A stretch of 64,000 bases of DNA from contig JAPFBL010000367.1 in NCBI GenBank assembly GCA_026182355.1, forward strand, positions 405,039 to 469,038, written 5' to 3'. This document shows, piece by piece, positions 1-12,399 of the stretch. A program made the position numbers and the translations under genes. The DNA comes from Hermatobates lingyangjiaoensis (taxonomy: Eukaryota > Arthropoda > Insecta > Hemiptera > Hermatobatidae). Numbering within the stretch: the first letter of the stretch is position 1; every line of letters begins with the position of its first letter. The notes below the pieces were generated by a model. That model searched no databases and was not told where the DNA came from. It worked only from the letters and a program-made list of their open reading frames with translations.

Positions 1-3000
1 TGCAAATAACTTAGATAAATTATGAAATATAAATTATAAATAACTGTCGATTCAACATTCATTATTGAAGTGGTTTGCCATCCATATATGTGTCCATTCA
101 AATCATAAATTTTGTCATTTCTAAAAATATGTTTATAAAAGAAATAACTAATGAAAGAAACAGAATAAGGGATTGCACTGATCATAATAATTTTTGATAA
201 TAAATTGGATTTTGCTGTATTTCATATTCTGTAGTAGGTTTATGTTAAAGGCCTGTTACTGATAGAGTTTAAAGGATCAGGGAAAAAATATGTCCAACTA
301 AGCTTCTTTAATAATCACAAGAGTCTTTACTACTGAACATCAAGTCTCTGATCTAGTAAAGTACAACGGTATAATCAATACAAAGTCATTTTATTTATGA
401 ATAGGAAAACTAAGTGACTTTATCCTTCATTTTCAATTTATATGTATTTAATTTGAGATATCATAACAAAAACCAGGAGTCCACAGTCAACAAGTTCATT
501 TCAAATTTGCAACTTACCACTGATTATTAAAATGACACTGATTGTTCATGTTTTTGAAAAGTTTTACATATACATATGATTATAAAAATAAATTAAAAGT
601 AATATAAGTTTCATAATGTTTTTAATTAAGAATTATATTATTTTAACCATTTTATTTTTTTGTTAGATGTATACAGGAGTGAACAATGAATCTTTGAAAT
701 AAATATATATGTATATATATTATATAGAGTTACAATATGTTTAGTTTTTATTTGTTGTAGTAAGGTTGTCTGTAAACCAATAATTAATTCGTATAAGCAC
801 CATGTTTTAATACCAGTGAAGATGTTCTAGGAGATTACTAAATAAGATACTACATATAGTAAGACATTTTTTTTCAATTAAGAAAAATCAGATATTGCCA
901 GATCATAAAGGAAAACGAATGGTAATTCAAATTAAAGCTAATTATAAACTGAAGAGGTAGTTGACACTTTTTTTTGAACATTAAAAATATTATTCGAAAT
1001 GTATATCTTAACAATGAACATCAGACATATGCTATCAGATGAAATTTTTATCTAAAATGCTACTTTTCTAATAGAATTTTCTTAAAGCTAAAACACATGA
1101 ATTATTAGATTATATTTGTAATGTTGGATGTAAAGTGAAAGATACATTAAGAATATATTTTAGTTTTAATCAGGCATATACAATGATGCCTTACTGAGTT
1201 ATACAAGATTACATTGTAAGGATGACTCATTAAATGATTAATGTTATTTCAAGTTTTATATGACTCTCATGTGACACCAGGATTAACTAGTTGACCTCTC
1301 AACTAATAATACAATCAGATTTAGGTCCTTTAGCATTCATCTAAATGCATATGACTAGATATTTGAAATTGAATTAGTTTATCAAATGAATCAAACAAGT
1401 TTACGTATTCATTATTTTAAAAAGTTTCATCGAACCTATTTTAGTCGAAATATTGTATTAATTCATTATTATTTTAAAAAAAAATCATTGAATTGATATG
1501 TAATATTTAATAATATTGTGATTACTTCAAGTAATAATTTAAGTAGACAAATCATAGTTTTAATAATAATAAAGTAATCAATCTCACACGGAACTTAACT
1601 AAGTTTATCTATAATTTTTTTAAAGCTAGTACCATCAGGTTTCTTCGACTGCATTTCGAAAAGAAACCAAATCATTTCCAACAAAATGAATTAGTAGAAA
1701 GTGTTCTTTCCTTGGCAACACTAAAAATACTCAGCTATATTTTTTTATCAAACAGCTCATTTGGATATAATTAAGATTGAAAAAATGGATAAATTATAAT
1801 AAAATATTATTTACATGAATTAATTCTCACTCTTAAAATATCTCAATATGTTAAAATGGTAGATTAAACCAGTCTAAATAAGATAAGAAGATGAGAATGA
1901 TATTTTAAAATAAATAGTACACTATGTCTATCATCCTGCATTAACAATTTTTTTCCTTCTAGAATTTAATTGTTTTAAGGTTGAAGAAATTATTATAAAA
2001 AAAATTACCATCATGGCTGGTACAATTGTCCAAAGGATCAAGCAATATATTCATGTAGTACAGTTCCAATCCAGAGGGCCCAATATTGATGAATTATTGT
2101 GAATAACTCCGTAACTAGAAAGGGTAATAAGCCCTGACGAATAGCAAAGTAGTTTTTGCAACAGTTGATTTCGAAACATATGGTTTTCTTGGTTTTCATA
2201 ATAGTCTATGGACATCTATTTCTGTTAGATGTGGAAGGTTTCAAGAGTATGGTACTTAAGCTGGGATGGAGGTTGACGTCGAGTATTTATTGACAAGTAG
2301 AATTTTCAAGTCAAATGATATAGTGATCACTGAATTCCTGTCTATATTAATGTTGAATACCTGCATTACTTGGGCATATATAAAGGATAGTTGTCTGTAA
2401 AGTGGACTATAGATGATGGTATTTAGATGATATAGATGCTATAGATGAGTTAGACACGTCTTGTTTGCACACATTGAATGACTACTTAAGTAGATATAGT
2501 GTATTTTTCAAAACAGAGTTTCATATTGGAACACCTGCACCCTAGATAGATCATGGATCAGAACCAAACTTAGACTTTTCTCATACGATTTAATCTTAGA
2601 CGCATGGAAATAGGCTCTCAGATAATAAACATACGAGATAAGATGGTTAATTTTTCAAATGAAAACAGCTTAATTGAATAAATATTGACGTTATTTAATA
2701 AAATTATTCTCCTCAGCTAAGTATGGGCATTGAAATAACTGAGACATTTCCTTGATATAAACAAACACAAATTTCATTTGGTCTATCCTATAAATTACAA
2801 CAATTAAAATAGATCATTTTAAATATTTCACATTTTAAGTTTTCATAAAACATTAATTAAAATAGTAAAAAGTACAGTTTTCCATTAAATACTGCAGAGC
2901 ACAGTAAGGATGTTTCACTTTTAAAACTACTTAACTATTATATAAGAAAGCATTATTTTTATCCAGCTTTAAGAAATATATATGTGTAATAAAATCACAT

Positions 3001-6000
3001 GTTTTATATAATCAGGTTCACAAATATTTCATGGGCTTTGTTCAAAATTTAGTTGAAGTTAAAATTTCTTCAATGGCACATTCTATGTGTTTTTTTGACG
3101 TTACAATAGAAATTTAGCTTACATATAGACATCACGTATTAACTCCTCTACTTAGCTAGCACTGTACAAATTACTTCTATACTATAATAATAATAATTAC
3201 TAGTAAAATATCTCAAGTTATACACATGTTCCTTTTCTAAGAAATAACGATGACAAAATATGAACAATTTTTAGGAAAATTTGCTATATACAATAAATCT
3301 AATTAAAAATAGACTATAATATAATAATAATAATTTTATTTAACAATTTACATATGTACAGTTTTGGCACGGCATTTTATTCATTAATGGGTTTTACGTA
3401 TGCTATTCTATCTTCAATATTTTGTAAAACTGTCATTAATAGATTTTGATAAAACTTGTCAAACTTATAAGTATTCAGAAATGTAGTTTCTTTGTCTTTT
3501 GATTTTTCTTTTAAATAAAACTACTTTCTTATGAACAAAAATGTATATTTATTCTTTTAATTATTATTTTGAGACAATGAATTGTGGCATTTATAAGTTC
3601 TAATAATATTATTTTATAAATAATTATAACTTTGCTTTCGGCTCTCATAACAGAAAAGCTCAATATGTTTATAAACCCAGTGACAATAATGATTGTATTA
3701 GAGGAATTTATTTGTTTAATCAATTGAAAAATGATTCTTTTTCAGAAAAAACTTTGAGTTTGATATTTAGATGATTTCATTTATAGAAGTATCAGATTAA
3801 TCAATCAACTAAGCACAGCTGGGCTATATTATGGAAGTGCTTTGAAATATAATGACACTAGGAGCATATGTGGTGCTTGCATAATCAAGCCTCTTAATGC
3901 TCTTGACAGAGGTACATAGCACCCGTCATGAATACTAGACCAAAGTCATCTTTTTCTCCTATGGGTTTAGAAGTTAGTAATGTCCAGTTTGCATTTACTG
4001 GGACTTATGACGTGAAGTTTCATATTTAATATTGTAACAACAGATTTAAGATCTCACTTCAACATTTATTACACTGTCAAAATGGCATTCTATAAAACTA
4101 ATTTACGATTTTTTTCCCTTAATATAAACAAATACAAGAAAAAGTTCAAGAGTATTTCTTTTTCATTAAATTATGTTGAGGTTAACACTGTCAAGCAGTC
4201 CTGTTTTATGTTACTATTTATTGTATTTTTGAATTTGAGGAATTTTATTAATGAAAAATTTTAAAGAACACCCTCCACTGAAAGAAAAGTGCAATTGATG
4301 AATGACCAAAGAAGGAGAGGAATAGTTGTTAATGAGAAGTTATAGATTTTCAGAGGGGCCCTGACAACCACTCTAACCAATAGTAACCGAATGCGAAGGT
4401 TGCACGCAAGCAAATATGTGGAGTGTTTTCCACAATGGATATTTATAACAGTTTGTTTCAACTATTAAGTTACTTCAACCTTTCAAGAACTCATCTGATT
4501 ATCACATCACGAACAATATTATTGATATACTTTATGAACAAATCTGTTAATAAACTTTACATAAATGTCCAAAGATTTTATCGAAAATTATATTAATGTT
4601 TTATCAAAACAAGAATATCTCCAAACTTTTCACAACAATGAAAAAATACCAGCTTCTTAAAAAACAGTATTCTTGAATACTTTAAAAATCTGAAATATAA
4701 GCAAAAATTAAAAATTTGTAACTGTTCCAGTTCTTTTTAAAAGAATCATGCATTTTTAAATTAAAGTCAAAATGTTTTTGTTTAGTGGCAGCAAATGATA
4801 TTAATCTATTTTAGAAAATTATTTTAAAATCTAATTTAATATTGTATTAAATTTAACAAAAAACACATGAAGCTATATTATATAATCAATAAATTGAACT
4901 CTTTTTAAATAAAATAAACTGTCATATTTTGTTAGAAAATAAAAAAAAATTAATTTTTGCAGAAAAGAAATGCATCTTTAAATGAACTACTATCTAATTT
5001 ATTCATTAACAAACTTCATGAATAATGAGAACTTATTAACCAGTCTTGAGTTCAAAGTTTACTTCTAAATTTAATAATAAAGATAGGAACGGAAAATTAT
5101 TTATGGTTAGTATAAATATCAACTGAACAGTATGAAAATGTAAGAAGCTAGCAAACTTCTCTGAAAATAGAAAATATTTAAGTTTCACACTTCCTTCGTT
5201 ACAGCTTCTATCTATTTAACCATTTTCTTTCTAACTCTATCAACTCATAGTAATCTTTATATAAATTTGTTTTTAATTTTTACCAAACTCGTAGTTTTCA
5301 TTTAATATTTTTAATTTTCGATTGTGAAAATTTCATATGTTTCCAACTTCTAGGCGACATTTGTAATACTGATTTATTTATTATAAGTAAAAATCACATT
5401 AGATATTAAATTTTTAAAAGTTTGAAAGGTATTAATTTTCCAGATTCCCAGCTTATGCATATAATCGATCGTTATGTATTCAAGCGATTATCGAAAACGA
5501 TTCAACGAATTAAAATCAAATTACAAAGAGAATTAAATAATATTGAGTGGTACTTTTATTATATTTATTGAAATAAATACAACATTTGATTGATATTTAT
5601 TTTTTAAAATGCGAAGAATATTTTTCCTTCATCATGTATTACTAGAATGTCCCCCCCCCCCTCCACCATGATTTCGCGAAAGAAATTTATGCGGCATTAA
5701 ATTTTATGTTCCAAATGAGTGGAGATTGACAGTATGAGAGATTGTAAGAAGGGTCTACCTGTACATTAATCATTCTTCCAACCCGACTGACTGTAAAAGC
5801 CTCCTTCACTGGAAGTTTTACATTTAAAGCAGCACCTGAATGCTTTGTCACGAATTTCTAATTTAAGGGAAGTGCGCCAAAACTTCAACCTGAATAATAA
5901 TGCCATAATTTGATATTGTCATGAATGTTTCACATTATTGATGTATTGGAAAGTCACTATGGTAACCCTAGAAAAAAAATTAACGACTTAACCCCTGCTT

Positions 6001-6370
6001 CTATGTTTGAATGCTACTCATTGAAGTAAACTTGGAGTAAATAATAGAAATGATGAATCTAAATTTTAATAAAGAATTGCTTAAAGCAAAGGCCTTACCG
6101 TCAGTTACATTATATTTTAAAATCCTTGAAATATGGTAAGAGTTATTCCAGATATTTTTTACACAAGTGGATGTAACTAAAACTTCCTCCTGTATTTTCG
6201 ATGGAGTAATTATTGTTATGGATTTTAATTTTCAATACAGGAAGTTTTTTTAATATATTTAGATTTATAGTAGAGTCTTCATTTAATGGTGACTCTATAC
6301 AGATACAATTGGATATGGGTTAGAACTTTAGAGATCTATGGAAAGTCATAATCTATAAGGTGGTTTATTG
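1..6370. other. AT-rich flank downstream of the KChIP-like gene; no gene seen
   Basis: No reading frame here looks like a protein. Open frames at 3529-3723 (-), 4082-4264 (+) and 4261-4461 (-) are short and low in complexity. There is a run of C at 5650-5661 and a short inverted pair (AATACAGGAAG and its complement, about 6183-6243). Otherwise this is AT-rich sequence without a recognised repeat family. Confidence 0.6.
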
Positions 6371-6403
6371 TGAAGGGGCAGTAGTTTTGTACACCAAAGT
6401 TGC

Positions 6404-6409
6404 TTTATT
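6404..6409 (-). promoter_or_regulatory. possible polyadenylation signal of the KChIP-like gene
   Basis: AATAAA on the minus strand, about 525 nt downstream of the stop codon and below the GC-rich island; a second AATAAA lies at about 6364-6369. The position suits a 3' UTR of roughly 550 nt. In DNA this AT-rich the hexamer also occurs by chance. Confidence 0.35.
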
Positions 6410-6566
6410 TGGAATGCGGGGATGGAATACCACTAGTTAGTGATACATTGCTATGTCTCGACTGGTAGCACTGTGTCGAACCTTTGACAACTCATGCTGG
6501 GCCCTGGGGCCGAGTCTGGTTAAAGGGGGATGCGGGGAGCGATACAGACTTTGGTGCAGGCAGGGC

Positions 6567-6932
6567 TCAGTTGGTGGTTGTTAAATAACAAATGACGCGG
6601 CGAGGTCGCCGGGGATTGTGACTGCGAGGGTCGCCAGAGACCTCTGGCGGGGGGTACTCATAGTAGGGGTAGTAAGGAGGGTAGTAGGGGTGAGGTGGAA
6701 GCCAGTGGTGCTGCTCCATGTCGACGACACAGTGGTGAGAGGGAGGGTAGCGACAAGGGCAAAGGTGTGACCCCCCTGGGTGGACGGAGGTGGGTGGAGG
6801 CACGGGGACTGGTGCTGCTGTCACAGACTCGCGTCTTCGTCTGGCCGGCTCGGAGGCTGCTTCGGAGGTGGCACCGCCGCTGCACGACGGAGGACCGCTC
6901 TCCGGGGTTGCCACCTCCGACCTCTCCTCCGA
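6567..6932 (-). other. candidate stop-codon readthrough extension of the KChIP-like protein (or GC-rich 3' UTR)
   Basis: Immediately after the KChIP TGA, in the same frame, there are 121 sense codons before the next TGA at 6567-6569. The predicted tail starts SEERSEVATPESG, is rich in Pro, Ser and Ala, has an RRRR cluster about 30 residues in, and contains the Pro/Tyr-rich stretch PYYPPYYPYYEYPPP around residues 83-97. Third codon positions are mostly G or C, as in the exon before it, although the surrounding genome is strongly AT-rich. Stop-codon readthrough is documented for many insect genes (established knowledge), but the base after TGA here is T, not the strongest context. The island is GC-rich, so other frames (minus 6658-7089, plus 6695-7084) are open too, and a non-coding 3' UTR remains possible. 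Confidence 0.35.
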
Positions 6933-7043
6933 TCATAAAACTGTGTCCAGGGTCTCTAGCGACTGCAGGATCTGCTCGTCTCTTGAACACCAGTCCACCA
7001 GTTCGTCTATTGTCACCACTCCGTCCTGGTTTGTGTCGATCAA
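6933..7043 (-). CDS. KCNIP-like: KChIP-like calcium sensor, terminal exon with EF-hand 4 and stop
   Basis: 36 codons plus TGA (6933-6935). It reads LIDTNQDGVVTIDELVDWCS, then RDEQILQSLETLDTVL. The fourth EF-hand loop DTNQDGVVTIDE is canonical. The C-terminus has the family's usual length and hydrophobic ending (vertebrate members end LFDNVI or LFENVI). The acceptor is CAG at 7044-7046 behind TTGTTGTTGTTA. Phase 0 joins ..EKIFH to LIDTNQDG. The frame stays open for 121 further codons after the TGA (see the extension entry). Confidence 0.95.
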   Translation of the reverse strand: MIDTNQDGVVTIDELVDWCSRDEQILQSLETLDTVL

Positions 7044-7624
7044 CTGTAACAACAACAATGTTTTCACTATACCTCATATTTTGAACCATACATTTGGCAT
7101 ACTATTGTTATAATCATATTATTTCCTCACAACTGTTACCACGTGTTATCAGGGAGTTTATTTATCTTCACACATCTTGAAGAGTACAACGTGCACACAG
7201 CAATAAAGTTATACTAAAAGAATAAAAAAAAGTAGTGCAATTGTGGGACTCAGATTAAGTAAGTATAACACACAAACATTCATTAAATAGCTAGTAATAA
7301 ATATATAAAGATTAAACTAAAATGAAAATAATATCAAGTTCTATACACAGTGTGAAACAAAATGTTTCAATCAGTCTGCATGTGTGTCCTTTAACCTATC
7401 TAATTATCAAAAATATATTCTGAGATGTATACATTTGAATGCTTAAGAACTTTGTGGTACTTTGTAATATTGGACAATACAACTACTAATTGTAAAGCAA
7501 TTCAACGGCAGCGGGAACAATAAAGTTCAGTTTAGTTTACAAAGCACATTCCTACTGAACTTACATTAGGAAATAATAATGTATGCGATGTTCAATAGAT
7601 GAATTTAAAAATATACATAGAACA

Positions 7625-8135
7625 CCTATTAGAGCTTATGAAAGCTCTGTTTGATTTCATACGAAGAAAGTAGGTGTTCTGACTAGAAGATAGATAGATA
7701 TCTTTGATCGCATTGTATCTGAGTACAAACCAATAGCCTTGAGATACAATTTCTCGTCAAATTATAGCTAAAACTATAGAAGTGAGGGATATTTCTCTAA
7801 GTACATTTATGAGCTTAAACTCTCAAAAGTTAGTTGACTGTAGTTCCAACCACAGGAAGTACAATGTGAAAGGTATGGCTGCGGAGCATACGAACTGATG
7901 AGGTTTATGTCCCCAGTAAAATAATTTTAATAACATGCCACACCGATCTATGATTTTCATCTTCTTACGACTGTTAACATGATTACAACCACATATAAAC
8001 AAATGATAAATTATTACTTAATATATATTAGATATACAGCTACACTAAAATAAAACAAAAAATCTGTTTGATTGTCAATGAGTTTGATATTATGCTTCCT
8101 TATAGTAAAGTTGACTGTAGGAAATTTTTTACTAA
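7625..8135 (+). repeat. interspersed repeat H, copy 1
   Basis: Degenerate copy of a roughly 500-bp repeat also seen at 24440-24905 (+), 27950-28410 (-) and, as ends only, near 39770-39875 (+) and 48300-48360 (-). Shared landmarks in order are CTATAGAAGTGAGG, then GTATG.CTGC.GAGC.TACGA, then the terminal TTATAGTAAAGTTGA. No coding capacity is apparent. Class unknown. Confidence 0.6.
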
Positions 8136-9131
8136 ACAAATCAAATAAACATGGTCTTCTTTCTCGTGACATTCTCATTTAGATTTCACAGCAACTCTTA
8201 AAATAACTTTTTTCCTTTTTTTCCTTTTTATTAGATGACCAAGACGTAACGAACTTCTACAAAACTTTTTCAATCAACATGTTCTTCCTTCTGGCAAGCA
8301 ATTAAGCTTCTAAACTTTGACTTGATAATTCTTTCCTAGCTTTTAAGCATACGCTTTTAACCTAATGACATTGTAAATTCTTAGGTTATTCTTAAATGTA
8401 ATCTGAAATTACTACTAAATTTAAATCGTGACCATTGGATTAGAATTTTGTTCCACGCATGTACTAGGCTTTACTGCCATTCGTTTATAGGAGTCGGTTG
8501 AAAACCTCTAACTGTTTTCAACGGTCTTCATGAATTTTATAGACTCATCCGTCAACAAATGGACACAAGTACAACACAAGGAGGCTAAAAGACTGCTAGC
8601 CATGGCAGTGGTGGGGGTGTGGGGTGATTTATAGACCATCACCAGATCTATGCAACTCGAGATCAGCAGCTGGAGCCAGAGTAAAAGGAGTCTAATCAAA
8701 TATCTTGATTCTGCTGTTGGGCCAGGAGGGTTAATTTTGAAATTAATACTTAAGTTTTCTATTGTAGAAGTGGATCGGAAAGTGAAGACTATCCTGTCAG
8801 TTTCTGTTGGTCGTTTACAATTTATGGTTATTTCTGTAGCTCCTTTGAGACCGATACCATATCGTCTTCTATAAAACAGTAAAACCTTATACAGAGTAAA
8901 AATCGTATACATTTCAGACTAAAATTATTTATTTCTGGTGCTGCTTATTATAAAGAGAACTTTTCACTAAAATAATGTTTAAAATTATTTATATTATTTC
9001 TAGCGATTTTTATGATTTCATGCAACTAATCAATTCCTTTCACAATCATCTTTTTTTTTTTATAAATAATCTTTAATCCGACCAATTTAAAATTAAAGCG
9101 CACTAAAAACCATCTAGTAAGTTTTGAATTT

Positions 9132-9465
9132 AAAGGTTCCAGGTTAGCTCAATGGTTAACGTACTTACCGCTAAACTGGTAGGCCCTGGGTTCTATACCC
9201 AGCTGACTCTTGATTTATTCTCATGGGAGGTTAATAAATCTGTGTACGTCATCCCTCAGAGTGAACGTTAAGCCGTCGGTCCCGAGCTTGTACGATATCA
9301 GGTACTCGTTAAAGATCCCTACTCTAATTCACTTCAGTAGGCAAAATTTAGGACTCTCAAGATAGAATCTTGAATTCAAGAATTCAAAATTTAGAATCAC
9401 AGATCAAACAGAAAGGCCGCAAAGAGCTGACGTTTTTAACCCCCTAGGGGATCAGTTTAAACAAA
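9132..9465 (+). mobile_element. tRNA-derived SINE, diverged copy
   Basis: Pol III promoter-like head: A box around GGTTAGCTCAATGG (from 9140) and B box GGGTTCTATACCC at 9188-9200. A central domain GTTAAGCCGTCGG...CGTTAAAGATCCC is shared with the copy at 31788-32111. The copy is diverged at its 3' end and no clear target duplication is visible. It lies in the last KChIP intron in the opposite orientation to the gene. Confidence 0.85.
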
Positions 9466-10102
9466 AAAAAAGTATTGAATTGATTTTATTTAGTAGAATT
9501 TAGAATATTTCTTAAAATAAAGGCGTATATAGGCGTATAATATTCTTTAAAATGTTAAAAAAGTCTGCATAACATTGTGTTAGTTAATCAACTGAACATT
9601 GCGACGGTTATGTGAGGAGGTTTTCAATCCTTGTGACCAGCAAGGCCACAAAACTTGGTGACTAGCAAACAAATTAAGCAATGTAAAATCAATTTGATGA
9701 CAAACTGATTTCTTTTGTTTTTTTTTTAGTTTTCGTTATATCACTATTTTGTTACTATTCATTTAGTAATTTTATATATAGTAGATAACAATCTTATATG
9801 TCTTTTGCAAGCAAGGAATTCGTCACTGAAAAATGTGTTATCTTAAATTCTAGATTTTTAAATAGAAATATGTTGCATAGGTTATTTTCGTTGAAACAAT
9901 ACAAATTGCATGGCAGTATTTAGTACATTATAGGAGCGTGGTTACATAGTTACCTTGACCATGGTCATTGTTTATAAAGGTTTTGCATGTAACTGAGATC
10001 TATTACAAACTTTCAAAAATAAACTAATATATTATTCATATTTAATTCTGGTTACCAACTAAATGAATATTGAGAAAGCTGAGAGAGAATGATTGGACTT
10101 AC

Positions 10103-10315
10103 ATGAAAGATTTTCTCAACATGCTCCTTGGCCGAGTGTTCGTCAACTTGAGGCATGGTAGAACGACCAACCATCTCATAAATAGAAGCAACGACATCCA
10201 GCATTTCTTTTTTAGTGACGAGGCCATCGCCGTTGAGGTCGTATAGTCCGAATACCCACTGCAGCTTTTCTTGGACGCTGCCTCGCGAAACCTTGGAGAG
10301 GATCATCAGGAAGTC
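10103..10315 (-). CDS. KCNIP-like: KChIP-like calcium sensor, exon with EF-hand 3
   Basis: 213-nt exon, exactly 71 codons, phase 0 at both ends. It starts DFLMILSKVSRGSVQEKLQW and ends EHVEKIFH. The third EF-hand loop DLNGDGLVTKKE is canonical (D1, N3, D5, G6, T9, E12). The following VVASIYEMVG helix matches the family's IYDMMG region. The acceptor is CAG at 10316-10318 and the donor GTAAGTCC at 10095-10102. An in-frame ATG upstream of the acceptor, inside the intron, makes a longer open frame, but the splice signal and family alignment fix the exon start at the Asp codon. Confidence 0.96.
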
Positions 10316-10471
10316 CTGCAAACACAAAACCATTGTTTTTAATTCTTCAATTTAACATCATTTTCAGCTTCAGATATAATTAATATCTTATTTTAATGTG
10401 ATTCAAAGAAATATTTGAGGGTAGTTTTAAAATATTTATTCTTTATGTAATTAAAACTAAAAAAGAAATAA

Positions 10472-10736
10472 ATATGAGCCGTTTATTTTGAAAGTGGCCT
10501 AATTCCATTTTCCAAAAAAATTTAGCTAGCTATTTAAATAATTACATTTTTACGTTATCTTTACCTTTTGCAGCAAATTGTACAAAATTTATTTAAAATT
10601 ACTAAGAATTTTTATAACAAAAATTAGTTGATAAATAAAATGACAATATTTTTAAATTTTGTAAAACGCAAACCCTTAAATATCTCGATTTTAACATAAA
10701 TGGAATTAGGCCACTTTCAAAATAAGCGGCTCATAT
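10472..10736. mobile_element. MITE-like element with 39-bp terminal inverted repeats
   Basis: ATATGAGCCGTTTATTTTG... at 10472-10510 is the reverse complement, with one mismatch in 39, of 10698-10736 (ending ...AATAAGCGGCTCATAT). The 187-bp interior is AT-rich and non-coding. Total length about 265 bp. Long perfect termini and small size fit a non-autonomous DNA transposon. I see no unambiguous target-site duplication, so the superfamily is open. It lies only about 160 bp from the EF-hand 3 exon. Confidence 0.7.
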
Positions 10737-11278
10737 ATGTAACTATTAATGGGAAAAATGTTTTCTGAAAGAAGTTAAGAGGATACCAAAATGATGGTTA
10801 CTTTTTGAAAAGCTGCTTTAATCACATTAGACTTCACTATTGGTAATGTCATTTACCAACTCAAATCTTACCAATGAATAACGTAATCATATGTGACACT
10901 ATGTGAATGCATTATATATGTGAAGGAGAGGCATAAACGTTTTAATTTTTCTGTTCGTATACCCTTTTTTTTTTTGAATATATTAGGAATTGCTTTTTGA
11001 GAAATATGATCATAAACATTGTGCAGTCATTCAAGACTACATTTGGAACCACTATTTGAGGAAACACCATTCAGCATACTTCTTTATGTATTTCATAACC
11101 TTAGCTGTGAGCTTAAGTGGTTCACATAGTATAATACAGTTAGTATAATGATAAAATACATTATACTTATTATTAGCACAATATTTTAATACAGTAGTAT
11201 AATAATTAATAATACAATAAAATCAACGTCTAAACTAGAGTAAGAAAATCAGAAAAATTACTATATATCTGTTAGACT

Positions 11279-11307
11279 CTGACGAAGACCACTTGTTTTG
11301 GTTGAAA
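11279..11307 (+). ncRNA. hammerhead-like core motif, PLE family B (degenerate copy)
   Basis: CTGACGA, one A, stem GACCA/TTGGTT around CTTG, then GAAA. It matches the family B terminus at 47763-47791 and is followed by the degenerate family B tail (TCTTAGTCATTTTCG). It shows the same architecture as several unrelated PLE ends in this window. No evidence of activity. Confidence 0.45.
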
Positions 11308-12267
11308 GATCGTTCTTAGTCATTTTCGTGATTTTTTTTTCCTGTGGTTTGGACATTGATAGCATAATTTACTTCACTCTTGGTGCTAAACAATCATCTA
11401 GATAGTATATATGTTATTTCTAATCAACAACCATTATAATCCTATGTAATATCTAAGTTGATAAAAGAAATGACATTAGTAGTAGTAGGATTAGTAGATC
11501 ATCCGCATGCTAAGAACTTTTTGCTTCCTTCAGCACAGTGTAAAACATTACTTCCAAAAAATAGTGTAGGTTTAAAAAAGCAAAAAGGTTGTCCATAAGT
11601 AGATTTAAATATGATTTACCAAGGACTATAATTTGTGATGTGGTGAAGGAAATCGAACAAACAAACAAACTCACAAACACCAAACGAGAAGAGTTGTTGT
11701 TGAGTTAACTGATGGAGATGAGAAGTGAAGAGGACATGAATAAGTGCGACCATAATGAGTCGACTTTGACTGGCGTGATAAGGGCATAGCGAGCTAATGG
11801 GTGGTGGGAAGGAAGGTATTTGTAAAGGAGCTGTGCAGAGACAGCCAGCAACACTTATTAAGATGAACTCGCTCTATTAGAATTGAACCTTCTCGCTTGA
11901 AATTAATAGTGCACTGCAGGGAAAATAACTTGCCAGTAATTCAGTTTAGCGACATGGAGAATTTCCAATCCCAGTGTAGATGAAACCGAGTTTATTGCTT
12001 TGTTTACGGCGCTCTGCTTGTTTCCAAATTGAATCCAATAAAAATCCTCTTTGAATAAAATGTATTCGGTCATTTTATCTCTTTTTATTGCTATATTAGA
12101 AAGAGTGAATTTGATTTTGGATATATTTTACATATATAATTAAAACAAATCAGGGATGTGTGACTCCAAAATACAAGCAGAACTCTGTAAAACATTTATT
12201 CAAACTGCTTATTTTTTTCTGATTAATTTCATCCTAACATATATTTCATATGTATAATTTCTATTCA

Positions 12268-12276
12268 TTATATATA

Positions 12277-12342
<66 letters not shown>
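12268..12342. repeat. (TA)n microsatellite
   Basis: About 75 bp of almost uninterrupted TA dinucleotides, directly beside the hairpin at 12348-12387. Tracts of this kind border most PLE-derived blocks in the window. Confidence 0.95.
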
Positions 12343-12346
<4 letters not shown>

Positions 12347-12347
12347 C

Positions 12348-12387
12348 TTCGACTGGACTGATATATATATGTATCAGTCCAGTCGAA
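12348..12387. repeat. perfect 16-bp hairpin within (TA)n
   Basis: TTCGACTGGACTGATA (12348-12363) and its exact reverse complement (12372-12387) are separated by 8 nt of TA-type sequence. Probably a foldback remnant; the arm resembles no other family here. Confidence 0.8.
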
Positions 12388-12399
12388 TGTTATGTCCAG

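Larger units (their letters stand above)
7044..10102 (-). other. last intron of the KChIP-like gene (3059 nt)
   Basis: Bounded by the GTAAGTCC donor at the 10103 exon and the CAG acceptor at the 7043 exon. It contains a copy of repeat H (about 7625-8135), a SINE (9132-9465) and a 134-codon minus-strand open frame (8508-8912), overlapped by a 74-codon plus frame (8650-8874). I recognise no domain in either frame. The rest is AT-rich with nothing identifiable. Confidence 0.85.

Noticed and set aside
6658..7089. 143-codon minus frame overlapping the KChIP terminal exon
   Set aside because: It reads the terminal exon out of frame and starts inside the intron; the EF-hand frame is clearly the real one.
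6695..7113. Plus-strand open frames of 129 and 107 codons (6695-7084, 6790-7113)
   Set aside because: They are antisense to the KChIP terminal exon and its GC-rich 3' region; openness follows from high GC and no domain is visible.
7892..7925. Canonical hammerhead suggested by CTGATGAGG near 7897
   Set aside because: No paired stem followed by GAAA; it is a variable site within repeat H.
8508..8912. 134-codon minus open frame as an independent gene
   Set aside because: No domain, low-complexity segments, overlapping open frame on the other strand; kept only as a note in the intron entry.
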